The notes: generated by a model from the letters alone, not told the origin. A stretch of DNA of 64,000 nucleotides from Candidatus Methylophosphatis roskildensis (GCA_016708905.1 JADJEV010000002.1:372001-436000), one strand, 5' to 3'. Positions 53,411 to 62,429 are shown, numbered from the stretch's first letter. Made by a program: numbers and translations.

Positions 53411-53867
53411 TGTCTCGCTCGAATCGAATCGCTACTCCGTCCCGGAGCGTCTGCTCGGCCAGCGCGTGGCGGTCTACAAACATCCGGCCCAGGTTCATAT
53501 CCACCATCGCGGTCGCGCGGTGGCGACCCATCCGCGGTTGATCGGCCAACGCGATGCGCGCAGTACCGATCCGACGCACCATCCCACGCCCACCCGGGCG
53601 CGCCGCACACCCGCGATCGAAGCACAGCTGCTGACCGACAGTCCCGAGCTGCAAGCGTACGCCCGGGCCCTCAAGCAACGCGGCCGCGGCCGCGCCGGGC
53701 GCGCATTGCGACGGTTGCTGGATCTTCAGCGCACCTACCCGAGAGCGCCTTTCCTGGCCGCCGTGGGTCAGGCCGCGCATTTCGGCCTGTACGATCTGGG
53801 ACGGCTGGAGAAACTCATCCTGCAACAGGTCGCCGGCAACTTCTTTGCGCTCAACGACGATGCGTGA
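53411..53867 (+). pseudogene. ParB-IstA fusion of element B, 3' part
   Basis: Continues the gene broken at 40546: SLESNRYSVPERLLGQRVAVYKHPAQVHIHHRGRAVATHPRLIGQRDA, then a helical C-terminus LEKLILQQVAGNFFALNDDA. Joining at the TGTCT duplication gives VDLNGYVSLESNRYSVP in frame. Its stop overlaps the istB start. Confidence 0.88.
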
Positions 53868-54648
53868 TCAACTCCACGAACAGCTCGCCCAACTGCGCCT
53901 GCGCGGCATCAAGGCCGCACTGGAGGCCGAACTCGATCGGGCCGAACGCGAAGGCTCACCACCTGCAGAAGTCCTCTGGCGATTGTTGGCCGCCGAACAG
54001 GCCCATCGCCGTGAGCAGAGCCTGGCTTACCGCCTGACGCAGGCCAAACTCCCCTGGCGCTGGACGCTCGACTCGTTCCCCTTCGAGCGCCAGCCCGGGG
54101 TCGATCGTGGCCAGATCCGCGCCTTGGCCGGACTGGACTTCCTGCGCCGTAACGAGAACATCCTGCTCATCGGTCCGCCCGGTACCGGCAAGACCGGAAT
54201 TGCCATCGCCCTGCTGCGCGAGGCTTGCCTCAACGGTCACCCCGGCCGCTTCTACAATGCCCAGTTGCTGCTCGACGAGCTCTATGCCTCGCTCGCCGAT
54301 CGCTCGACACCGAAGCTGCTCGCGCAGCTCGCCCGCTTCCAACCCTTGCTGATCGATGAACTGGGTTACCTCAGCCTCAAACCCGAGCAGTCCAATGCCT
54401 TCTTCCGCCTGATGGACTAGCGCTACGGTCGGGTTTCCACCGTCATCACGACGAATCTGGAACCCACCGCCTGGTACGAGTTGGTCGCCAACAAACCCCT
54501 CGTCGACGCCTTGCTCGACCGTCTTCAGCATCGCTGCATCACCATCCGCATCGACGGCCCGTCCCTGCGCACACCTGAGCCGCCCTCATCCCCGCCTCAC
54601 AAGAGTCCGTCCAAATCTGCGCGACGCTCGCCCAACTCCTCAAACTAG
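53860..54648 (+). pseudogene. istB: istB of element B with an internal amber codon
   Basis: 262 codons. Walker A ENILLIGPPGTGKTGIA, Walker B LLIDELGYL, then FRLMD, TAG at 54418-54420, and RYGRVSTVITTNLEPTAWYELVANKPLVDALLDRLQHRC. Relatives, as I recall, have LMDQRYGR-K-STVITTN, so a single CAG-to-TAG change is likely. The truncated 186-residue product keeps both Walker motifs but lacks the sensor and arginine-finger region. Confidence 0.85.
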
Positions 54649-54959
54649 TCCGCAGCACTATCCGTTTGGCAAACCCTGGGGCCTCGCCCCAGACCCCACC
54701 CTCCCCGGGAGGCAGGCGCCGGGGATGATAAAAACCCATCCCCGGCGCTGCCCCGAGCGTATCTGCCATCCGCGGCGTCAAGGGGCTTTCGCGGCATAAA
54801 CGCGGCGATAAAACCGCCGCATTTATTCCACGGTCCCCTTGACCCCTCTCCTGGCATAACACCGCGCACTTCCTGGGTCCGTTCTGATGAGCACAAGTGG
54901 GTCCGTTTCCGTGAGCGTCGAGGAACAAACCATAGAACACCTTCTCGAACAGTTCCCAC

Positions 54960-56565
54960 GGGTGTAACTCTCATACTGATGCCCGGCGAGTCGGAAGCGG
55001 CACGACGTTTTCGGGGAAGTGAATCTCGCGCCGGTATTGAGCCGAGACGAGCTGCCACGCGGCATCGAAGCGCTCGCTCTGCGCCAGCGCACGGAAGGTG
55101 AGGATCGCCTGCCCGCCGTCGATGCTCCAGCGTTGCCCCGAGCGTTTCATGCGCTGGGTCACCAGCGTCTTGCAGGCCGCCTCCACCACGCCCGAGCCGA
55201 TCGGCAGATTCTCGGCACGCAGTCGCGCATAGTCCATGCGTGCGCGGTTGCGCCGGAAGTACGTGAGTTCCTGCTTGAGCGCCTTGCAACGGCGCTTGCG
55301 GCTGTGATGGTAGGCGAGCGTGCGGATCACCCTGCCCACGCCGTCCTCGGCCTTGAGCAGCAGATGGCGGTATTCCTTGAAGCTGGCCTGCGCTTTGGGC
55401 GACGTTTCACCATAGACATGACCGAAGGCCCGCCGCAGATGTTCCGCGGCGTGGTAGAAGTCCACCACTTCCTCGCCTGGGGGCAGTTCCTTGGCGAGGA
55501 ACTCCCAGTTGTCGCGCGCCCCATCGGCCACCTTGACCAGTCGTAGTTGCGGTTGGTTCTGGAGCGCATGTTCGACTTCGGCCACCAGTTGGCGCTTGAG
55601 TGTGCACTTCTTCGGCTCGGGCATGCGCGCATGACGCACCGTGCGCAGCCGCTCGCCGGCCCCGTCATAGTGGCTCAGCGTGCCGCAGCCCACTTCGCGA
55701 AATCCCGCTGGCCCCTTGGTGGGCTTGCCCTGCTGTCGGCTTTGTTCGCGTTTGTCCTCGCGCTGCCCGTCTTTCATCGGCGCCATCACCCCGTCCAGCG
55801 AGACCGCAAGCACGGCGGCCTGGGCGAGGGGCGGCGCCTGCTCGCGCAACTGGCTCTCCCACTGCATACGATGTTGTTCCCACTTCGCGTCAATCGCCTT
55901 GGGCAGTCGGTCCAGGCTGCTGCGTGAGGGGTGCATGCCGCCCAACTCGCCAAACAACTGCTCGCCTTCGGCCGGCGTCAGATGGGTGACCACCCACAAG
56001 CCCATCCGCGCGGCCAGCGGGGTGAAGAACCCCTCGACGATCCCAGCACGCAACTCCAGCGGGCATTCGCTCTGCCCGTTGGTGCCCGCCGCACGGTAAC
56101 GGTGGCGCAGCACCTTCACCGGTCCGGCCGCCGTCATGTATTCGCCGTAGCCGCTGACCACCCGTCGGTAGAGCACCCCCTCGATCCTCAGCACCGGGAG
56201 CGTCACGTCCAGCCGCGCCAGCTCTTCGCCGACAAACTCGCGCTCGGCTTCGGCAAAGCGCCGGCGCACTTCGCGCTCGAACGCTTCGAACCCTTCTCCA
56301 TGGTCACTTGCGCAGCGCCTGCGCCCCTCGATAAAACACAATAGGCTCTCCAGCGCCTTGCCGCCGACACGCGCCTTTTCCTTGAGCGCGCCAACTTTCG
56401 CTACACTTTCCATGGGCCAGCCTCCGGTGGTTGTTTCTCGCAAATCCAACCGCCTTCTATCACGAGGTTGGCCCACCCCCACCCATGCCAGACCAATTTC
56501 GTCTGGACACACTATCAGCATACTCATAAGCCATTGATTTTATTATCAACGGTAGACCTACACCC
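54960..56565 (-). mobile_element. ISKra4-family insertion sequence, complete (1606 bp)
   Basis: Terminal sequences GGGTGTAACTC (left) and, inverted, GGGTGTAGGTC (right); the 8-base duplication GTTCCCAC flanks it (54952-54959, 56566-56573). Removing it and one repeat rejoins the IS4 transposase as HRPWELFEKVF. Single transposase gene on the minus strand. Confidence 0.88.
54971..56413 (-). CDS. ISKra4-type transposase
   Basis: 480 residues from ATG 56413, which follows GGAGG at 7 bases; the frame is open 38 codons further upstream. Seen: the N-terminal region ESLLCFIEGRRRCASDHGEGFEAFEREVRRRF, AVLAVSLDGVMAPMKDGQRE (catalytic Asp), LVKVADGARDNWEFLAKELP, VVDFYHAAEHLRRAFGHVYG (Asp) and NLPIGSGVVEAACKTLVTQRMKRSGQRWSIDGGQAIL (the Glu). 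These are the marks of ISKra4-family transposases. Appears intact. Confidence 0.9.
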   Translation of the reverse strand: MESVAKVGALKEKARVGGKALESLLCFIEGRRRCASDHGEGFEAFEREVRRRFAEAEREFVGEELARLDVTLPVLRIEGVLYRRVVSGYGEYMTAAGPVKVLRHRYRAAGTNGQSECPLELRAGIVEGFFTPLAARMGLWVVTHLTPAEGEQLFGELGGMHPSRSSLDRLPKAIDAKWEQHRMQWESQLREQAPPLAQAAVLAVSLDGVMAPMKDGQREDKREQSRQQGKPTKGPAGFREVGCGTLSHYDGAGERLRTVRHARMPEPKKCTLKRQLVAEVEHALQNQPQLRLVKVADGARDNWEFLAKELPPGEEVVDFYHAAEHLRRAFGHVYGETSPKAQASFKEYRHLLLKAEDGVGRVIRTLAYHHSRKRRCKALKQELTYFRRNRARMDYARLRAENLPIGSGVVEAACKTLVTQRMKRSGQRWSIDGGQAILTFRALAQSERFDAAWQLVSAQYRREIHFPENVVPLPTRRASV

Positions 56566-56944
56566 GTTCCCACGGGCGATGGCCGTTGGCGTAGGACAGC
56601 GACGAGCGCGCCGGCGCTTCAATCCCGAGGTGGACCAGCTTGCCCTCACAACTCTTCAGCCCGCCTTCAATCTCCCGCAGAGAATGAGCGCGGCCCAACT
56701 GGCAGAACAGCATGCCAACAAATTGGCTCCTGCTCGACAACCCCTTGCTTCGATATTGCGCTCCCGTCTGTTTGACCATCCGCTCGAAGTCGGTCCGCGG
56801 GATCAGCTTGAGTATCTGGCTGAACATGCTGCATGATGCTTTCACGTTGGGTCTCCTCCGGTCAGGTGTCGGTGGGTTTGGCCATTCACCAACACCCTAC
56901 ACCTTCGGATGACCCAACGTCATAAGCTGTTTTGGACAACAGTG

Positions 56945-57294
56945 TCCTTCGTCGGCACCTCGGCGAACGCCGTCAAGACCCAAATCTGGACAGCATTGAT
57001 CTCGATGCTGCTGCTGCGCTACCTGCAAATGTCTTCGCGCTTCGGCTGGAGTCTGGCCAACCTTGTAGCACTCTTGCGCATGAATCTCTTTACTCATCGC
57101 GATCTGATGGCTTGGCTCGACCAACCATTCGCTACGCCGCCCGATCCGCAGGACAACCCGCAGGCCGTCTTGGCCTTCGCTTGATCTTGGACAGCACCCG
57201 CAGGCACGATCTTGATACCCCGTCATAACACGTCCGAAATCCGCGTCAATTCAAGGCAACAGATGACCGCTTTCGGCTATCTTGGACAGCAGTG
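56945..57294 (+). mobile_element. IS4-family element, 3' fragment
   Basis: Encodes the last 79 residues of the DUF4372-type transposase (56948-57184; FVGTSANAVKTQIWTALISMLLLRYLQMSSRFGWSL, ending NPQAVLAFA) and the right terminus TCTTGGACAGCAGTG at 57280-57294, which pairs with the left terminus at 34191. It starts exactly where copy B ends, so copy B is inserted in it. It has the orientation of the copy A fragment at 34191, but the middle of the gene is missing. Confidence 0.8.
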
Positions 57295-57324
57295 ATCAGG
57301 CTGCGAGAATCGACTTCCAAAGCA

Positions 57325-57350
57325 GAACGGCCGGCTAAAGCCGGCCGTTC
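57325..57350 (-). terminator. Terminator of the pil operon
   Basis: GAACGGCCGGC, loop of four, GCCGGCCGTTC: an 11-base perfect stem 19 bases after the pilQ stop on the minus strand, followed by TGCTTTGG. The T content is modest but the stem is strong and well placed. It is the only sequence left between the IS4 end and pilQ. Confidence 0.7.
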
Positions 57351-57368
57351 GCGGAGCATCCGAATACC

Positions 57369-59525
57369 TTAGCGCAGGCTAAGCGACTCGCTAATGATGC
57401 GCGGCGTGATAAACACCAGCAGTTCGGTCCTGTTGTCGCGGCGCTCCCGGTTCCGGAACAGAAATCCCAAATATGGCAAATCTCCAAGGAACGGAATCCT
57501 CGTCGTCACATCGCTCACGTCCTGGGTGTAAATTCCCCCAACAACGACTGTGCCGCCGTTTTCAATCAGCACTTCGGTTTTGACATGCTTCGTGTCGATG
57601 GCAATCCCACTGCCTGTCGAAATCCGCACGTTGGGAGAGTCCTTATTGACATCCAGAATCATGACCACCCGCCCGTCAGGCGTGATGTTTGGCTTGACTT
57701 TGAGGGACAAGTTCGCCTTGCGGAACGATATGCTGGTCGCCCCCGAGCTTGTCGCCTGCTGATACGGAATTTCCACGCCCTGCTCGATCAGCGCCTCGAC
57801 ACCATCGGCAGTTACAACGCGTGGGCTCGAGACGATCTTGCCCTTGCCGTCGGCCTCGAGCGCCGAGATCTCCAGATTGAGCGCCGCAAATCGGCTCTTG
57901 TTGAACAGCGACAGCGCAATTTGCCCCGGGTTCCTGCCTGCGATGCCACCCGCACGCAGGTTGACGTTTAGTGCATCGCGGAAGAAATCCGGCTTTGTTT
58001 CGATCTGCCCGGTAAAGAAACCCGTCCCGGCGAGGCTGCCGCTTACCAAGGCCTTATCGTAAAACGTGACCTTCGTCGTGGTATCGCTTCCGCCAATTGT
58101 CTGCTCCCGCGACACCGTACCTTGCAACTCCCTGTACGGGTTGCCCGTCAGTCCCAGTCTCGCACCCAGGTTCTTGCTGAACGTGTCCTCCGCCTCGACA
58201 ATCCGCGCCTCGATCATCACCTGACGGACAGGCACATCGATTTCCTGGATCAGGCGTCGAAGATCGTCCAACCTGCCACCGGTATCCTGCACAAACAACT
58301 TGTTCGTCCGCTGATCGACAACAGCGCTGCCCCGCTTGGAAAGCATCTTCTGCTTTTCATTGGTGATGAGTGCCTGCACTGCATCTGCGCGCTGATAATT
58401 CAGTTGGAAACTCTCTGTCCTCAGAGGTTCGAGATCGCCAATCTGCGCCTTGGCTTCGAAGTCCAGTTTTTCCTTTGCCGTCAGCTCATCGCGCGGCGCA
58501 ATCCAGATCACGTTCCCATTCTTGCGCATGTCCAGACCCTTGGCCTGAAGGATGATGTCAAGGGCCTGGTCCCACGGAACATCCTTGAGTCGCAGCGTTA
58601 GGTTGCCGCTGACCGAATCGCTGGTGATGATGTTGAAGTTGGTAAAGTCGGCGATGACCTGCAGCACCGAACGAACGTCGATGTTCTGGAAGTTGAGGGA
58701 CAACTTCTCGCCCTTGTAGCCGCCGCGGGTTCCCTGAACCAGCTTGTTGGGATCTTCAACGACACGCTTTACTTCGATCACGAATTGATTGTCACTCTGA
58801 TAGGCGTTGTGTTCCCACAAGCCGGTCGGCGTGACGATCATTCGGACGGTATCCCCTTGGGTGATCGTGTTGACTGAAGTCACCGGCGTACCGAAGTCGG
58901 TTACATCGAGGCGCTTGCGCAATCCCTCGGGCACCGAAGTCTTGAGAAAATCAACAATCAACGAACTACCTTGCTGACGTATGTCTATACCGGTGGAGGG
59001 ATCGGACAAATCTACGACCACCTTGCCTTCGCCGTTGGCTCCGCGCCTGAAGTTTACGCTGCGAATCTGGTGCGCCGTAGTCGTACGCGTCTCGGCGAAG
59101 TGCGAGACCGCTGGTTGCCCTACCACCGTCGGCGGTAGTGACGCGAGTGTGATGTAAACCGACTTGTCCTCGATTCGCGTATCGTATGTCGTCATGCGGG
59201 AGAGGTTGAGCACGAGCCGAGTGCGATCCCCGACCTGCACGACATTCGCGCTGCGCAGATCGCCCTCGTTGATCGCTTGAGTGGTCCGACCCAACCCGTT
59301 ACCGGTAGAGGGGAAGTCGAAAGCGATTCTCGGCGGAGTCGCGACGCTGAATGCTGCAGGCGGATTATCCAGCGCCTTCTTCATCATGAGCTTGACGATG
59401 GTGCCGCCAGACGATTGCGTCACCTGCATTGAGTCAATGCTGTTTTCCTGGGCAAGCGCTGGTCCCGCCATGAGGAGAAGCGCCGCGATCGCGACGGTTA
59501 CGTACTTCATCGTTTCCCTTTTCAT
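57369..59525 (-). CDS. pilQ: Type IV pilus secretin PilQ
   Basis: 718 residues. Signal peptide (MKYVTVAIAALLLMAGPALAQ, starting at Met6, which has AAGGG upstream; the ORF start ATG 59525 overlaps the pilP stop). Two AMIN-type N-terminal domains (residues about 25-250), an STN/N0 domain (GEKLSLNFQNIDVRSVLQVIADF), secretin N1 and the C-terminal secretin barrel ending with TRIPFLGDLPYLGFLFRNRERRDNRTELLVFITPRII. Forms the outer membrane channel for the pilus. Last gene of pilMNOPQ. Confidence 0.97.
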   Translation of the reverse strand: MKRETMKYVTVAIAALLLMAGPALAQENSIDSMQVTQSSGGTIVKLMMKKALDNPPAAFSVATPPRIAFDFPSTGNGLGRTTQAINEGDLRSANVVQVGDRTRLVLNLSRMTTYDTRIEDKSVYITLASLPPTVVGQPAVSHFAETRTTTAHQIRSVNFRRGANGEGKVVVDLSDPSTGIDIRQQGSSLIVDFLKTSVPEGLRKRLDVTDFGTPVTSVNTITQGDTVRMIVTPTGLWEHNAYQSDNQFVIEVKRVVEDPNKLVQGTRGGYKGEKLSLNFQNIDVRSVLQVIADFTNFNIITSDSVSGNLTLRLKDVPWDQALDIILQAKGLDMRKNGNVIWIAPRDELTAKEKLDFEAKAQIGDLEPLRTESFQLNYQRADAVQALITNEKQKMLSKRGSAVVDQRTNKLFVQDTGGRLDDLRRLIQEIDVPVRQVMIEARIVEAEDTFSKNLGARLGLTGNPYRELQGTVSREQTIGGSDTTTKVTFYDKALVSGSLAGTGFFTGQIETKPDFFRDALNVNLRAGGIAGRNPGQIALSLFNKSRFAALNLEISALEADGKGKIVSSPRVVTADGVEALIEQGVEIPYQQATSSGATSISFRKANLSLKVKPNITPDGRVVMILDVNKDSPNVRISTGSGIAIDTKHVKTEVLIENGGTVVVGGIYTQDVSDVTTRIPFLGDLPYLGFLFRNRERRDNRTELLVFITPRIISESLSLR

Positions 59526-60064
59526 CGCTTAGCCTCCTGCGGCTTTTCCTGCAACAGCATCTTGCTCGTTCTTTCGGACCAGTCACCGTTGGAGTCCTCT
59601 ACCAGTTCCTTGAGCGTGATTTCCGTTTCGGTAACGCCTGTTATTACACCGAAATTCTGGCCCATATAGTTCCCTGCCTTGACTTGGTAAAAGGCTTTGT
59701 CTGCCTGTACGACGGCCTGTTTCAGTTTTCCCTGAAGTAGCGAACCAACCATCTTGAGAGACTCCAGCGGATAGGCTTCGAGTGGCTCCCGCCGACGGTT
59801 CAGGTCGGGTCGAGGCCCCAAACCCGTCGATGTAGCACGCTTGTCGGGTTCGATTCGCGACGGCGCGAACGGCGGCACTAAGTTGATCGCATCGTAGGCG
59901 ACAACCGGAAACGGCTTGATCTCGGGAAGCGGCGGAACCTTGCCCATTAGGTCTTTAGCCGATTCGTTCATCCATGCCTTGACGTCCTCGTGTTCGCCCT
60001 GACTGCAGGCCGACAGGACAACGCAGAGCACAACCACCGATCGCATGCGAAATTCATTCTTCAT
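59522..60064 (-). CDS. pilP: Type IV pilus assembly lipoprotein PilP
   Basis: 180 residues. Lipoprotein signal peptide with lipobox LSAC at residues about 17-20, a flexible Pro-rich linker, and the C-terminal beta domain (MVGSLLQGKLKQAVVQADKAFYQVKAGNYMGQNFGVITGVTETEITLKEL). Links PilNO to PilQ across the periplasm. Six bases from pilO, ATGA overlap with pilQ. Confidence 0.95.
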   Translation of the reverse strand: MKNEFRMRSVVVLCVVLSACSQGEHEDVKAWMNESAKDLMGKVPPLPEIKPFPVVAYDAINLVPPFAPSRIEPDKRATSTGLGPRPDLNRRREPLEAYPLESLKMVGSLLQGKLKQAVVQADKAFYQVKAGNYMGQNFGVITGVTETEITLKELVEDSNGDWSERTSKMLLQEKPQEAKR

Positions 60065-60070
60065 GGCGCG

Positions 60071-60751
60071 TCACTTGGCCTTGGGCTTCGTAGCGGCCGC
60101 CTTGGCGCGGCGCTGTGAAGCCAGTTCCTCTTCATCGAGATAGCGGAAGGTTGTCGCAATCGTTTCCATCTTGAGTGTCGAACCGCCCCCTGAGCCATCG
60201 ATCACCACGTTATTCAGCGTGACGATACGTGGCATCTTCGCTACGTCTCCGGCGAACGAACCGAGATCATGGTAGCTACCAGTCAGCTTCACGGTTATCG
60301 GCAACTCAGCATAGAAATCCTTGACTATTTCAACACCAGGCTTGAAGAGCTCGAATTGCAGTCCTCTGCCCAATCCGGCCTGATTGATATCGACCAATAG
60401 GGATTCCATCTCTGACTTGTTCGGAAGCTGTTTCAGCAATGCGCCGAATTGCCGGTCGATCTCGGCGAGCTGCTTGCGATGTTCATCGAGGTTCACCGCT
60501 TGCCTCTTTTTGCCCAGCCACTCTTCTCTCAGTTTGACTTCCTGCTGCTCCTTCTGCGCATACTCATCGATCTGATCCTTCCAGTCGAACCACCATCCTG
60601 CCGCGATGATGAGGGCGAGCAACGCCACAAGGATCACGATCTTCGGAACCAACGGCCAGAGCCCTGGATCCTTCGGATCAAGAGTTCGGAAATCGTCAAC
60701 CAGCTTGCCCAAGTCGAAGCCGCGCACTCTGTCCATGATTTGCGCGCTCAT
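60071..60751 (-). CDS. pilO: Type IV pilus inner membrane protein PilO
   Basis: 226 residues: one membrane helix (LVPKIVILVALLALIIAAGWWF), a coiled coil (YAQKEQQEVKLREEWLGKKRQAVNLDEHRKQLAEIDRQF) and a ferredoxin-like periplasmic domain with LPITVKLTGSYHDLGSFAGDVAKMPRIVTLNNV. Pairs with PilN. ATGA overlap with pilN. Confidence 0.96.
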   Translation of the reverse strand: MSAQIMDRVRGFDLGKLVDDFRTLDPKDPGLWPLVPKIVILVALLALIIAAGWWFDWKDQIDEYAQKEQQEVKLREEWLGKKRQAVNLDEHRKQLAEIDRQFGALLKQLPNKSEMESLLVDINQAGLGRGLQFELFKPGVEIVKDFYAELPITVKLTGSYHDLGSFAGDVAKMPRIVTLNNVVIDGSGGGSTLKMETIATTFRYLDEEELASQRRAKAAATKPKAK

Positions 60752-61353
60752 GACTTCTTGCCTCCCGCGGGCGCGCTATTCCCTTTGGGTAGGGCCTTCC
60801 CGTCGTCCGGTGCAGCTCGGGTGATCGTGACGTTCAGGTTGAAGTCGCTCAAGCGTCTTGTCCCCTGCATGGCAGACTTGATCTCGACCAGATTCGGCTT
60901 TTCCAGAAGTGGCGAGGCGTCGAGATTTCGCATCAGCGTGGAAACGCGTGCGTTCGACTGCGCAAACCCGGCGATATTGATCTTCAGCCCGCTCTGCTTG
61001 ACCGCGCGAACGTATACGCCTTCCGGAACCTGCTTTGCCAGCTCATTGAAGAACAGCACGGTCTCTGCGCGATTGGACTGCAAAGACTCGATCACCCGCT
61101 TGCGGGCAAGCAAGGCGTCGGTTTGCTCCTTGAGCCGCTTGATCTCATCGATTTCCTTGTCGAGCTTTGCGATCTCGGTCTTCAGGAAGGCGTTCTTGGC
61201 TTCCTGCGTCGAGATGTATCCGGAAATTATCGTATGCACGGCGATTGCAATCACCGCCCCCAGTACCAGAACCAAACCCGCCAGGGCGTAGAACTGCTGC
61301 CTGCGGGCACGGCGTTTCTCTTCGCGGTGAGGTAGCAGATTTACGCGGATCAT
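60748..61353 (-). CDS. pilN: Type IV pilus inner membrane protein PilN
   Basis: 201 residues from ATG 61353. The conserved N-terminus MIRVNLLPHREEKRRARRQQF binds PilM; then one membrane helix (ALAGLVLVLGAVIAIAVHTII), a coiled coil and a periplasmic domain. The start overlaps the pilM stop by ATGA; the longer frame upstream is not used. Confidence 0.96.
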   Translation of the reverse strand: MIRVNLLPHREEKRRARRQQFYALAGLVLVLGAVIAIAVHTIISGYISTQEAKNAFLKTEIAKLDKEIDEIKRLKEQTDALLARKRVIESLQSNRAETVLFFNELAKQVPEGVYVRAVKQSGLKINIAGFAQSNARVSTLMRNLDASPLLEKPNLVEIKSAMQGTRRLSDFNLNVTITRAAPDDGKALPKGNSAPAGGKKS

Positions 61354-62429
61354 TCGTCGAACCTCCGCATGGCAAGACCGCATGCCACCATCAGCGAGGG
61401 CGCGTCTGCCGCAAGATTCTTCGGCTTTATGCGCGAGGCCAACACCATGTTGGCAAACGGATTCGCAATCACCGTGGAAACCTGGGTGCGGCCTGCCACA
61501 ACCTCGTCGACGCCGGAAATCACTGCGCAGCCGCCGGCCAGCACGATGTGATCGACCTGATTGAACTGGGTCGAAGTAAAGAAGAACTGCAGCGCTCGTG
61601 AAACCTCGAGTGCGAGATTGTCGAGGAAGGGCCGCAGCAGATCGCTTTCGTAATTCTCTGGCAAGGTACTCGCGCGCTTCGCTGATTCTGCTTCGTCGGC
61701 ATTCATGCCGTATTGACGCATGATGTCCTGTGTCAGCTGATATCCGCCGAATGCCTGCTCGCGCGAATACACGGCCTGATCGTTCTTGAACACCGTGACG
61801 TTCATGACGTTCGAGCCGACATCGACAAGCGCGATGACTTTGTTCTTGCCGTTTTCTGGCAGTTGTCCTTCGACCAATTCAAACGCTGACTGCGCCGCAT
61901 AGGACTCGACGTCCATCACCATCGGCTTCAGACCAGCCGCTTCCGCTACGGCCACTCGGTCTTCGACTTTTTCTTTGCGCGAGGCGGCGATCAGGACTTC
62001 GACGTCATCGGGACTACCCGGCGATTGACCCAGGACCTGAAAATCGAGGTTGACCTCCTCGAGAGCGAAGGGGATGTACTGGTTGGCTTCCGATTCGACA
62101 AGCATCTCCAGCTCTGTCTCGCGCTGACCCGCCGGGACAATGATCTTCTTGGTGATCACCGCTGCGCCGGGAAGCGCCATCGCTACAAACTTGGTCGGCG
62201 TTTGAATGCGCTTCCACGCACGCTTGATCGCCTCGGCCACGGCCTCGAGATTGACGATGTTGCCGTCCGCCACGGCTTCGCGCGGCAGCGGCTCGATGGT
62301 GTAGCGCTCTATCCGAAACGCCCCCTTGCCGGCATCGGACAACTCGACCATCTTCACGGCGGAAGACGAAATGTCGAGTCCGATCAGCGGTCGCGCCTTC
62401 GGATTTAGAATCGACAGATCAATCGGCAA
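61350..62429 (-). CDS. pilM: Type IV pilus assembly ATPase-like PilM
   Basis: 359 residues, FtsA/actin-like fold: LIGLDISSSAVKMVELSD (phosphate 1), VIALVDVGSNVMNVTVFKNDQAVYSREQAFGG (phosphate 2), HIVLAGGCAVISGVDEVVAGR (adenosine motif). Cytoplasmic partner of PilN. First gene of the operon and divergent from mrcA; the 151-base gap should contain both promoters, which I could not define with confidence. Confidence 0.97.
   Translation of the reverse strand: MPIDLSILNPKARPLIGLDISSSAVKMVELSDAGKGAFRIERYTIEPLPREAVADGNIVNLEAVAEAIKRAWKRIQTPTKFVAMALPGAAVITKKIIVPAGQRETELEMLVESEANQYIPFALEEVNLDFQVLGQSPGSPDDVEVLIAASRKEKVEDRVAVAEAAGLKPMVMDVESYAAQSAFELVEGQLPENGKNKVIALVDVGSNVMNVTVFKNDQAVYSREQAFGGYQLTQDIMRQYGMNADEAESAKRASTLPENYESDLLRPFLDNLALEVSRALQFFFTSTQFNQVDHIVLAGGCAVISGVDEVVAGRTQVSTVIANPFANMVLASRIKPKNLAADAPSLMVACGLAMRRFDE

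Larger units (their letters stand above)
38096..54921 (+). mobile_element. IS21-like element B with Zn-ribbon passenger and ParB-IstA fusion (interrupted)
   Basis: Each end has two tandem sites of the form GCTCA...GACCC: left GCTCATTGGAACTGACCC (38101-38118) and GCTCACAGGATTGACCCAG (38126-38144); right, inverted, at 54899-54916 and 54873-54892. Inside, in order: the Zn-ribbon gene, three iterons, the parB-istA gene (38728 to 40546, continued at 53411-53867) and istB (53860-54648). Element C is inserted in parB-istA with the duplication TGTCT. Without its insertion the element is about 4 kb. No target duplication is seen at its outer ends, so a rearrangement has occurred there. From 54649 to 54872 I recognise no gene. 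Confidence 0.75.
54922..56944 (-). mobile_element. IS4-family element, 5' fragment (copy B), split by an ISKra4-type element
   Basis: Read on the minus strand from 56944: terminal repeat CACTGTTGTCCAAAACAGC, leader, then the transposase N-terminus (56845-56574; IEAPARSSLSYANGHRPWE), the ISKra4 insertion, and its continuation ELFEKVFYGL at 54959-54925 before element B begins. Its sequence is near-identical to copy A at 34191-34486. The 3' two thirds are missing. Confidence 0.8.
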
